Source: Pseudomonadota bacterium (GTDB taxonomy: Bacteria > Pseudomonadota > Gammaproteobacteria > Pseudomonadales > Azotimanducaceae). Taken from it: 6,490 bases of DNA. Each line of letters opens with the position of its first letter. Within the stretch, counting starts at the first letter, position 1. Shown here piece by piece: positions 1 through 5,294 of this stretch. The translations under genes were made by a program, and so were the position numbers. Where the stretch lies: NCBI GenBank assembly GCA_027621895.1, contig JAQCAK010000113.1, positions 1-6,490 on the forward strand, given 5' to 3'. Below the pieces are notes generated by a model. The model was not told the DNA's origin. It worked only from the letters and a program-made list of their open reading frames with translations, and made no database searches.

Positions 1-765
1 CGCGCTGGAGGCGGCGTAGAGGATCGTATTATCCCGGTTGAACCCGAACATCGAACTGTTCAGAGCATCCTCTGCAGCGATGTCCATCAGCACTGACTGT
101 TCTTTATCCAGGCGAACCACCTGGAGCCCGCCCCCTGCCAGAGGTTTCAGCGCCAGCCTGGGTTGGAGGTCATTGTCCGCCATCCAGCCAATAAACCCCG
201 GGTTCTGCTGCAGAAGCGTCATTTCGCCTGTACTGATGGAGACCTCGTAGAGATCGAACAGCTGGGGATCCCGTTCGTTCAGTCCTACCAGTACCGAGTC
301 GGGCTTCACCGGACTTAAAGATTCGATGGTGGCTCTTGCGCCCTCCATGACCGGTGTCAGGTCATTTACCTCGCCGGTGCTGATGTCGACGGCGTAGACG
401 TGCAGGTTCTCGTTACCACCCTGGTCCTGGGTGTAGAGCACATGCTTGTTGGAGTAGGCCCAGTAGTGCACGGGTATCCCGCGACCAGTATCGGCGGTGA
501 TGGCCCTGGCGTCGTCAGGCCTGTCTGCAGGTGCGACCCAGATGTTCATGACACCGTCGAGGGGTGCCAGCCAGCTCAGCCATTTGCCATCCGGGCTGAT
601 TCGCCCCTGGAACCGGGTTGGATTGCCAAACAGGGCGCCCCGGTCGATCAGGGCGACTGGCGCCCTCTCCTCGGCGGCAGCGGGTTCTGTCGTCGATTGC
701 GTTGGGGTGTTCTCGCTGCATGCGGTGAGCATGAGCAGGCTGAATAGAGCAATGAATCGAACCAT
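1..765 (-). CDS. S9-family (prolyl oligopeptidase type) lipoprotein peptidase, N-terminal part
   Basis: Reading leftwards from an ATG at 765-763, the frame stays open for 255 codons to the window edge, so the protein is cut off at its C-terminal side. It begins MVRFIALFSLLMLTAC, a short lipoprotein signal peptide with lipobox LTAC (Cys16), so the mature protein should be a lipid-anchored envelope protein. After a Ser/Thr/Ala/Glu-rich linker comes ALFGNPTRFQGRISPDGKWL (about 44-63) followed by WLAPLDGVMNIWVAP. This is the usual opening of the beta-propeller domain in S9 peptidases of the acyl-aminoacyl-peptidase/dipeptidyl-peptidase type. The Ser-Asp-His catalytic domain would lie beyond position 1, so activity cannot be judged. 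No clear Shine-Dalgarno precedes the ATG; the start is chosen because it gives the complete signal peptide. The family cleaves short peptides, often after proline or small residues. It is divergent from the alcohol dehydrogenase gene. Confidence 0.88.
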   Translation of the reverse strand, partial: MVRFIALFSLLMLTACSENTPTQSTTEPAAAEERAPVALIDRGALFGNPTRFQGRISPDGKWLSWLAPLDGVMNIWVAPADRPDDARAITADTGRGIPVHYWAYSNKHVLYTQDQGGNENLHVYAVDISTGEVNDLTPVMEGARATIESLSPVKPDSVLVGLNERDPQLFDLYEVSISTGEMTLLQQNPGFIGWMADNDLQPRLALKPLAGGGLQVVRLDKEQSVLMDIAAEDALNSSMFGFNRDNTILYAASSA

Positions 766-880
766 GTTGAGACCGGAAATCTGAAAAGACCCTGAATTGT
801 AGCATTCCTGGGCAACGTGTTAATGAGTGGCAGGTGGATTAGAATCCGGAGTAAGCAGTTGATTTAATCAGGAGATACGG
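766..880. promoter_or_regulatory. Divergent intergenic region with possible promoter for the alcohol dehydrogenase
   Basis: This spacer separates the minus-strand S9 peptidase from the plus-strand dehydrogenase and must hold promoters for both. On the plus strand TAGAAT at 840-845 matches the -10 consensus at five of six bases, but the -35 candidate GTGTTA (817-822) is poor. AGGAG at 870-874, six bases before the ATG at 881, is a good ribosome binding site for the dehydrogenase. I see no convincing operator or promoter for the peptidase. Confidence 0.35.
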
Positions 881-1957
881 ATGAAAGCAGCAGTACTGAG
901 AGCGCTGAATGAGCCTCTGGAAATCAGGGACGATATCAAGCTCGTGGACCTGGGTGACAATGAAGTCCATGTAAAGATCGTCTCGAGTGGTGTCTGCCAT
1001 TCGGATCTGTCTGCACAGAACGGTACGATTCCCACGCCCTTTCCCAGTGTGCTGGGTCATGAAGGCGCGGGTATTATCCTGGAGGTTGGCGATGCGGTTC
1101 GCGGCGTGAAAGCCGGGGACAAGGTCATCATTTCGTTTGTACCCGCCTGCAACCACTGTAACCCCTGCCTGCGCGGACAGTCATACCTGTGTGATGACGC
1201 GGTCCCCATGATGATGACGCCTCACTTTCTAATCGACGGCACACCCGTCCACGGGTTTACAGGCTGTGGGACCTTCTCGGAAGAGTTGATCGTGCCCGCG
1301 TCGGCAGTGGTCAAGGTTGATGATGACATTCCGCTGGAGATCGTGTCGCTCATCGGCTGTGGTGTGACCACGGGTGTCGGTGCGGCAATCAATTCGGCGA
1401 AAGTGACACCGGGGAGTTCGGTCGTGGTGTTTGGCTGCGGTGGTGTCGGCATCTCTGCCATCCAGGGTGCCAGGATTGCCGGCGCTGCGGAGATTCTCGC
1501 GGTTGACATGGTGGATTCAAAACTCGAGATGGCCAAGCACTTCGGCGCTACTCATGTCTGCACGCCGGATCACCTGGAAGATATGAAAGCTCAGATTACC
1601 GGCGGAGAGGGTTTTGACTTCGCGATCGAATGCATTGGCAACCCCGTCACGATACGGGCAACCTATGACGCCGCGAGGCGTGGCGGTACGGCGACCATTG
1701 TTGGTGTGGGGCGTATGGAGCAGATGGTTCAGTTCTCTGCGTTTGAACTGTTCTTTGCAGACAAGCAGCTCAAAGGGTCCATGTATGGCGGTTCAAACGT
1801 CCGCGTGTTCATGCCGCAGCTGCTGAGACTCTGGAAGCAGGACAAACTGGACCTGGAATCCATGGTCAGTCAGCGTATGGAAGTCGATAACGTCAACGAG
1901 GCATTCCGTGCCATGGAAGCCGGTGAGGTGATTCGTACGGTGCTGGATTTTAAATAG
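881..1957 (+). CDS. Zinc-dependent, NAD-type medium-chain alcohol dehydrogenase
   Basis: A complete 358-residue medium-chain dehydrogenase/reductase, normal length for the zinc alcohol dehydrogenase class that includes aryl-alcohol and NDMA-dependent enzymes. The GroES-like half carries the catalytic zinc ligands Cys39 (GVCHSD), His60-Glu61 (GHEGAG) and Cys160 (GCGVTTGVGA). The structural zinc lobe has Cys90, Cys93, Cys96 and Cys104 (ACNHCNPCLRG...LC). The Rossmann half has GCGGVG at 185-190, and Asp209 at the end of the second strand, which normally selects NAD(H) over NADP(H). It should interconvert an alcohol and an aldehyde or ketone in the cytoplasm; the substrate cannot be read from the sequence. 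The start is supported by AGGAG six bases upstream. It stands as a single gene, convergent with the flavin oxidoreductase. All key residues are present. Confidence 0.93.
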   Translation: MKAAVLRALNEPLEIRDDIKLVDLGDNEVHVKIVSSGVCHSDLSAQNGTIPTPFPSVLGHEGAGIILEVGDAVRGVKAGDKVIISFVPACNHCNPCLRGQSYLCDDAVPMMMTPHFLIDGTPVHGFTGCGTFSEELIVPASAVVKVDDDIPLEIVSLIGCGVTTGVGAAINSAKVTPGSSVVVFGCGGVGISAIQGARIAGAAEILAVDMVDSKLEMAKHFGATHVCTPDHLEDMKAQITGGEGFDFAIECIGNPVTIRATYDAARRGGTATIVGVGRMEQMVQFSAFELFFADKQLKGSMYGGSNVRVFMPQLLRLWKQDKLDLESMVSQRMEVDNVNEAFRAMEAGEVIRTVLDFK

Positions 1958-1970
1958 GTGCGGTCTCTGC

Positions 1971-2000
1971 CAGGGCTGATGCTATGTCGCGTCAGCCCTG
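1971..2000. terminator. Hairpin between convergent genes, probable bidirectional terminator
   Basis: CAGGGCTGA (1971-1979) pairs perfectly with TCAGCCCTG (1992-2000). A T-G wobble plus two G-C pairs extend the stem inward to 12 bp, leaving the hexaloop TATGTC at 1983-1988. It lies 13 bases after the dehydrogenase stop and 18 bases past the stop of the converging flavin oxidoreductase, the expected place for a shared terminator. Neither side has a true T-run (only CTGTTCCC on the plus side), so termination efficiency is uncertain, though the hairpin itself is clear. Confidence 0.65.
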
Positions 2001-2018
2001 CTGTTCCCGGCGGGGGCG

Positions 2019-3107
2019 TCAGCCTGCGGCTTCCTCGCTGACGAATCCCGGCCAGCGATCCATATACTCAATGAACGATGGGGAAAGCCCTTCATCCTTC
2101 AGATAGTTCCTGGTGACTGGCAACGCCACGGTTTCAAACTGCGGGTTGGCTTCATAGCGCTGCGGGAAGTCGTGATGAAGAATGGCCGCCCGTCCCAGCA
2201 TCACCCAGTCCAGTCCTCCGGCCATGGCCCTGGCGACCGATTCCGGATCTCGAAGGTTGCCGGCCGCGCCCAGGCGGGTTTCACCACGTTCCAGTTCTGC
2301 GAAATGTGCCAGCAATGACTTGCCCTTGAACGCTTCTTCCTCGGGTTCCTTGAAACAATCCCAGAGGGACATGTCCAGGTAGTCGATTTTGCCACCCTGC
2401 ATCAGGGTTGCCGCCATCTCCATGGCCTCCGACATGCGAATGCCGAATCGTTCCGGGGACAGCCTGACACCCAGGGTAAAGTCCGGTCGGCAGGCGGACC
2501 GGATGCCATCGATGATCTCGAACAGGAGACGATAGCGGTTTTCCAGTGATCCGCCGTACTCGTCATCGCGAAGATTGATTTCATCACTGAAGAACTGGCA
2601 CAGCAGGTAACCGTGAGCACCGTGAAGTTCCACGCCATCGAGTCCCGCCTGATCGCAGCGAACCGCTGCTGCAATAAAGTCATCCCGGGTACGGGTGACT
2701 TCATCGTGGCTGAGTGCACGGGCTCCGAACTCCTCATTGTCGGATGGACACAGTGGTGCCTCGCCGATGATTTTTGCAGGTGAGCGCATGCCGGCATGGT
2801 GCAGCTGGACGCTGGAAACACTGCCCGCTGCTCGAATCTGGTCTGCTATGCGGGTCAGACCCGGGATGTGCATGTCGTCGAAAGCACCCAGCTGGCCGGG
2901 GAAGCCCTTGCCGAGAGGATGAATCTGCGCGGCACAGGTCATCACCATGCCAAAACCACCGGTGGCTCTCATGGTCAGCCAGTGAAGCTCTTCATCGGAC
3001 AGGGTGCCGTCTTCATGGCTCTGGGAGTTGGTCAGTGGGGCAAGCAGGAATCGATTGGGCAGCGCTTTACCGCGCGTGAAATGCAGTGGGTTCATGACAT
3101 CAGGCAT
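2019..3107 (-). CDS. Old Yellow Enzyme-family NADH:flavin oxidoreductase (ene-reductase type)
   Basis: A complete 362-residue TIM-barrel flavoprotein, usual length for the family. It opens with the N-terminal FMN-site pattern LPNRFLLAPLTN (16-27). It has VQLHHAGM (100-107), the signature GVELHGAHGYLLCQFFS (158-174) with the His162/His165 pair that normally contacts the carbonyl of the bound ligand, and NLRDDEYGGSLENRYR (178-193). The phosphate-binding end of the barrel is around AAGNL (281-285) and GLDWVMLGRAAI (298-309). Members bind FMN and use NAD(P)H to reduce activated C=C bonds in enones, enals, nitro compounds or related electrophiles; the substrate here is unknown. No C-terminal iron-sulfur or FAD/NAD domain is present, so it is not a 2,4-dienoyl-CoA reductase. 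AAGGAG at 3117-3122 (read on the minus strand) lies nine bases before the ATG. It is a single gene with a 474-base gap upstream. Confidence 0.93.
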   Translation of the reverse strand: MPDVMNPLHFTRGKALPNRFLLAPLTNSQSHEDGTLSDEELHWLTMRATGGFGMVMTCAAQIHPLGKGFPGQLGAFDDMHIPGLTRIADQIRAAGSVSSVQLHHAGMRSPAKIIGEAPLCPSDNEEFGARALSHDEVTRTRDDFIAAAVRCDQAGLDGVELHGAHGYLLCQFFSDEINLRDDEYGGSLENRYRLLFEIIDGIRSACRPDFTLGVRLSPERFGIRMSEAMEMAATLMQGGKIDYLDMSLWDCFKEPEEEAFKGKSLLAHFAELERGETRLGAAGNLRDPESVARAMAGGLDWVMLGRAAILHHDFPQRYEANPQFETVALPVTRNYLKDEGLSPSFIEYMDRWPGFVSEEAAG

Positions 3108-3240
3108 GGTTTGTCTCTCCTTTGAATGACCGCATGGTAAACAGCAACAGGAGTCGCGTCATGTCATGGTTCAGCGAATGATAGTGATCGATGGGCTGGG
3201 TGAATGATGATCTTTTTCTGATCGGCCGAATGCTTGCCGG

Positions 3241-3542
3241 TTAAACCGAATCAAGCTGGTGAAGCCGGTTGTACCGGATCATGGATTTGAGTTCTTCAAT
3301 GTAATCATCACCGCGCTCACAGGCCGATAACGGGAGCCAATGAAAACTGTTCAGGATAAATCAGGGGCAAGCGCCGGTTCTCCGGCGGATTGCGCCCATC
3401 GGTCACAGCGCTCTCCAGGAACCTGGCTGACCTGTCACTGTTGACCTCCTCAAAAAGGGCCGGGACTGATTGAGTTGCGTTCGGATCCGATGAACCTGCG
3501 CAGCAGGTCCATACATCTCACGTCCAGGGGGCGATCTGCCAT
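3241..3542 (-). pseudogene. Possible decayed gene, three coding-like stretches in successive frames
   Basis: On the minus strand three overlapping open stretches follow one another in different frames. The first (3542-3450, ATG start) reads MADRPLDVRCMDLLRRFIGS and on. The second (open 3517-3317) contains FEEVNSDRSARFLESAV. The third (3360-3241) contains ERGDDYIEELKSMIRYNRLH and ends at TAA. Each switch needs one base skipped, as if a gene of roughly 100 codons had suffered two single-base insertions. The peptides look protein-like, with Leu/Ile/Arg/Glu helices, but I recognise no family. No ribosome binding site is evident before the ATG. Chance open frames in GC-rich spacer DNA are a real alternative, hence low confidence. 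Confidence 0.22.
3372..3387. repeat. Short perfect GC hairpin
   Basis: CGCCGG (3372-3377), loop TTCT, CCGGCG (3382-3387): a 6-bp all-GC stem on a tetraloop. No T-run follows on either strand, and it is about 200 bases beyond the doxX stop, so it is not a convincing terminator. It may be a single degenerate REP-like unit or chance. Confidence 0.3.
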
Positions 3543-3581
3543 GAAGGCCCTGTTTGACGGCCTGTCTGAAAGTCAGGCGTT

Positions 3582-3998
3582 CTAGTCTGGTGACGTACGG
3601 TTGTCCAGGCTGAACCGACCGGAACCCAGTCCGGCCACGACCAGCAGTCCCGCCATGATGCCCATGTTCTTGAAGAAGTTCTGGGTCTCATGGCTGGCTT
3701 CCATCCCTTCAGGATAGTCCCAGAAATTGTGCATGAAGATGCTGATGACCAGCGTCAGTCCCGCCAGCACAAAAGCCGAGAGTTTCGCCCGGTAGCCGAC
3801 AATCAGGCACAACCCCAGCCCGATTTGCAGAAGGATGGTCAGGGGCAGCAGCACGGCAATCAACGGCACGTTGTGAGCCTCCATGTAGGTCACTGTTCCC
3901 TCGTAGCCCGTAATCTTGCCGATGCCGGGCAGAATAAAATAGACACCAAGCAGGAAGCGTCCTGTCAGCAGGCAGGCGTTCTCTAGCAGTGTTGGCAT
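3582..3998 (-). CDS. DoxX-family inner-membrane protein
   Basis: A 138-residue four-helix membrane protein, normal length for DoxX. Helices lie at about 7-26 (containing LTGRFLLGVYFILPGIGKI), 44-68, 72-91 and 108-125. Family hallmarks are the Arg in the first helix, the third-helix end FMHNFWD (88-94) and NFFKNMGIMAGLL (107-119). DoxX-like proteins are inner-membrane proteins linked in various bacteria to quinone, thiol or oxidative-stress functions; the exact reaction is not known for this type. An upstream in-frame ATG at 4013 exists, but AGGGGAG (4004-4010 on the minus strand) sits five bases before the ATG at 3998, so I take 3998 as the start; the 4013 ATG overlaps that ribosome binding site. 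It lies 103 bases downstream of the VOC gene on the same strand and may be cotranscribed with it. Confidence 0.9.
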   Translation of the reverse strand: MPTLLENACLLTGRFLLGVYFILPGIGKITGYEGTVTYMEAHNVPLIAVLLPLTILLQIGLGLCLIVGYRAKLSAFVLAGLTLVISIFMHNFWDYPEGMEASHETQNFFKNMGIMAGLLVVAGLGSGRFSLDNRTSPD

Positions 3999-4012
3999 GT
4001 GTGCTCCCCTCA

Positions 4013-4042
4013 TTTTTTGTAGTTTTTGTCGTAGTTTTTGTC
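4013..4042 (-). repeat. 12-bp tandem repeat with A-tracts in the doxX leader
   Basis: On the plus strand GTAGTTTTTGTC occurs twice head to tail (4019-4030 and 4031-4042), preceded by a further T6 run (4013-4018). On the doxX coding strand this is GACAAAAACTAC twice followed by a further A-run, immediately upstream of the ribosome binding site. The three A-tracts are about 10 and 12 bases apart, close to helical phase, so the DNA may be bent. In RNA it would be an unstructured A-rich leader that could aid ribosome loading. Confidence 0.7.
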
Positions 4043-4075
4043 GTTATTATGTTCGTTGTTATTGTTCCGATGTCA

Positions 4076-4098
4076 TGAGCGGCGATGCTCAGATCGCC
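4076..4098. promoter_or_regulatory. Two mutually exclusive hairpins in the VOC-doxX spacer
   Basis: TGAGC (4076-4080) can pair with GCTCA (4087-4091) around loop GGCGAT. Alternatively GGCGAT (4081-4086) can pair with ATCGCC (4093-4098) around loop GCTCAG. The two stems share bases and cannot form together. They lie 3 to 26 bases past the VOC stop codon in the transcript toward doxX. No T-run follows on the minus strand, so a terminator is unlikely; a processing or mRNA-stability element is possible. The function is unproven. Confidence 0.35.
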
Positions 4099-4101
4099 CG
4101 G

Positions 4102-4482
4102 TCAGGGTGATTCGACGTGCTGGTCGATGAGAATCATGTTCCCGTCCGGATCAGCCAGCATGACGCTGGCCGGACCGGTGGAGTCCGCCTCGGCTTCACT
4201 GATCAATTCGATACCCCCGGTTTTCAGCCGGGACTGGATGTCGCGGACATCCGTAAATCCCTCGACAGGATTGGCGTTGCTGTCCCAGCCAGGGTTGAAC
4301 GTCAGGATGTTGCTGTCGAACATCCCCTGGAACAACCCGATCAGTGTTTCGCCATTTTTCATGATCAGGTAGTGCTGGTCCTCAGCACCACCGAATGTTT
4401 CGAATCCCAGTTTTTCGTAGAAGTCTTTTGAGACCGCCAGATCCTTGACGGCCAGGCTGACCGAAAATGCACCCAGTTTCAT
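4102..4482 (-). CDS. VOC-superfamily (glyoxalase/bleomycin-resistance fold) protein
   Basis: A 126-residue single VOC domain. The first beta-alpha-beta unit is FSVSLAVKDLAVSKDFYEKL (6-25) followed by GFETFGG. The C-terminal unit ends in SVMLADPDGNMILIDQHVES (106-125), the family's DPxGN turn and final strand. The usual N-terminal metal-ligand His is replaced by Ser (FSVSLAVKD) and the final acidic position is Asp120, so it need not be a classical metal-dependent glyoxalase I; some relatives bind or sequester ligands instead. The substrate is unknown. The longer frame starts at 4512, but the ATG at 4482 gives the canonical family start MKLGAFSVSLAVKDL and has AGGA seven bases upstream, so I use 4482. 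Located upstream of doxX, divergent from the membrane-protein/XRE cluster. Confidence 0.88.
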   Translation of the reverse strand: MKLGAFSVSLAVKDLAVSKDFYEKLGFETFGGAEDQHYLIMKNGETLIGLFQGMFDSNILTFNPGWDSNANPVEGFTDVRDIQSRLKTGGIELISEAEADSTGPASVMLADPDGNMILIDQHVESP

Positions 4483-4590
4483 GTTTTGTTCCTGTCTAAA
4501 ACCCCTGTTCATCTACCTTAGAGCGCGTTTCAGAAGTTGGCCACGATAAAAGGGCCGGATGGAGCTTGTTGGTCTACTCTGCTTGTCTTT

Positions 4591-4610
4591 ATGTAAAGTA
4601 TAGTTGACAT
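4591..4610. promoter_or_regulatory. Operator-like inverted repeat O1
   Basis: ATGTAAAGTATAGTTGACAT is a 20-bp palindrome with 8 of 10 base pairs symmetric. It is 15/20 identical to the repeat at 4623-4642 and covers the -35 hexamer TTGACA (4604-4609) of the plus-strand promoter. Paired sites of this kind are typical for dimeric XRE/Cro-type repressors; the XRE gene downstream is the obvious candidate to bind it (inference). Confidence 0.7.
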
Positions 4611-4631
4611 ACAGGGTCGTGGAAGTAAAGT
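4604..4631 (+). promoter_or_regulatory. Putative sigma-70 promoter of the membrane protein-XRE cluster
   Basis: A perfect -35 TTGACA (4604-4609) is followed after 16 bases by TAAAGT (4626-4631), which matches four of six -10 positions. Transcription would begin near 4638, giving a leader of about 37 bases before the ATG at 4675, with AGAGG at 4661-4665 as a modest ribosome binding site. Both hexamers lie inside the operator-like repeats, so bound repressor would block RNA polymerase. Confidence 0.55.
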
Positions 4632-4642
4632 GTGCTTTACAT
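4623..4642. promoter_or_regulatory. Operator-like inverted repeat O2
   Basis: AAGTAAAGTGTGCTTTACAT contains the perfect arms GTAAAG (4625-4630) and CTTTAC (4635-4640) around TGTG. It is the second copy of the O1 motif, 32 bp downstream start to start, about three helical turns, so two repressor dimers could sit on the same DNA face. It covers the putative -10 element and start point. Confidence 0.7.
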
Positions 4643-4674
4643 CCATAGCATTGTAACGACAGAGGTTATCAACC

Positions 4675-5067
4675 ATGACATCGATTCAGGCTCGACCGAC
4701 GACTTCTCTCGCGATCTGGACTGGCGGCTGGGTCCTTGCCACGGCACTGCTGTCTTTCGGTCCCCGGTTTCTCTGGCACTACAGCGAGGCAGCCACACTG
4801 GTTGCGCTTGCACTTCAGGTTGCGGTGGGTATTGGCATGCTGTTTTCCCTTCGCCAGCAGGTGCGCAGTCTTGATGAGCTGCAGCAGAAAATTCAGCTGG
4901 AGGCGGCGGCGACGACCCTGGCTATTGGCCTGATATTCGCGGGCAGTTACCAGATGCTTCAGGATGTCAGGCTGCTGGGGTTCACACCGACGATCTCTCA
5001 CCTGATGATCGTGCTCGCCATCACCTACATGGTCACCCTGCTGATGGCCCGTCGGAGATACCAGTGA
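4675..5067 (+). CDS. Four-helix membrane protein paired with XRE regulator
   Basis: A 130-residue hydrophobic protein with predicted helices at about 12-29, 38-58, 77-94 and 106-125. A conserved-looking cytoplasmic-type loop RSLDELQQKIQLEA (64-77) joins helices 2 and 3, and the protein ends in the positive tail ARRRYQ. Small membrane proteins with a DELQ-x-x-IQLEA loop often precede a short XRE regulator gene in Proteobacteria; this is from general familiarity, and I cannot name a family with certainty. The function is unknown; a sensor or anti-repressor role for the adjacent regulator is a hypothesis. No catalytic motif is visible. AGAGG (4661-4665) is nine bases before the ATG. Its stop overlaps the GTG start of the regulator by four bases, implying translational coupling. 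Confidence 0.8.
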   Translation: MTSIQARPTTSLAIWTGGWVLATALLSFGPRFLWHYSEAATLVALALQVAVGIGMLFSLRQQVRSLDELQQKIQLEAAATTLAIGLIFAGSYQMLQDVRLLGFTPTISHLMIVLAITYMVTLLMARRRYQ

Positions 5068-5255
5068 AGAATCGATTGAAAGTCCTGCGGGCAGAGCGTG
5101 ACTGGACCCAGGCTGATCTTGCGGAAAGACTGGACGTTTCCAGGCAGACCATCAATGCCATCGAGAAGGGCAAATTTGATCCCAGCCTGCCTCTGGCGTT
5201 CAGGATTGCCAGGCTGTTCGCGCTCTCCATCGAAGAAATTTTTGACGACGAATAG
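5064..5255 (+). CDS. Small XRE/Cro-family HTH transcriptional regulator
   Basis: A 63-residue protein made almost entirely of one helix-turn-helix domain. It opens MKNRLKVLRAERDWTQADLA; the DNA-binding helices span about 15-34 with recognition helix VSRQTINAIE, followed by KGKFDPSLPLAFRIARLF and IEEIF. This is the short Cro-like regulator type that binds as a dimer to a palindromic operator. The start is GTG at 5064, overlapping the upstream TGA as GTGA, with GGAG at 5054-5057 six bases before. It has no effector domain, so a signal could come through the membrane partner (hypothesis). The twin inverted repeats at 4591-4642 over the cluster promoter make autorepression the likely mode. Confidence 0.93.
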   Translation: MKNRLKVLRAERDWTQADLAERLDVSRQTINAIEKGKFDPSLPLAFRIARLFALSIEEIFDDE

Positions 5256-5294
5256 AGATTTTGCGCTGATCCCGGAGATAGGTAGACTCAGCGG

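Larger units (their letters stand above)
3108..3581. other. 474-base stretch without an intact gene
   Basis: Apart from the ribosome binding site of the flavin oxidoreductase (3117-3122) and whatever promoter it uses, no complete gene is evident. A weak promoter candidate on the minus strand is TATCAT (one mismatch from TATAAT) at about 3178-3183, without a convincing -35. The region also holds a short hairpin (3372-3387) and a set of coding-like minus-strand stretches described separately. A plus-strand ORF of 34 codons (3340-3444) and one ending at 3585 are too short and lack good context to be called genes. Confidence 0.5.

Noticed and set aside
38..805. Several plus- and minus-strand open frames of 70-115 codons at the left end
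   Set aside because: All are shadows of the S9 peptidase frame on the minus strand, which has a lipobox and family motifs.
2402..3125. Plus-strand and alternate minus-strand frames inside the flavin oxidoreductase
   Set aside because: They overlap a gene with complete family signatures and show Cys/Trp/Arg-rich, non-protein-like translations.
3265..3277. CCGGT/ACCGG hairpin with a 3-base loop, and the nearby CGGTTAAACCG palindrome
   Set aside because: Too short and too common in GC-rich spacer DNA to support as a regulatory site.
3340..3444. Plus-strand small ORF of 34 codons (MKTVQDKSGASAG...) with GGGAG upstream
   Set aside because: The ribosome binding site is only about three bases from the ATG, the peptide is Ser/Arg/Cys-rich without structure, and it ends in non-coding spacer.
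3560..3578. GCCTG/CAGGC inverted repeat just past the doxX stop as a terminator
   Set aside because: The stem is 5 bp with an internal mismatch, and there is no T-run on the minus strand.
3998..4013. Upstream ATG at 4013 as the doxX start
   Set aside because: It overlaps the AGGGGAG ribosome binding site that is properly spaced for the ATG at 3998, and adds only MRGAH, which is not part of the first helix.
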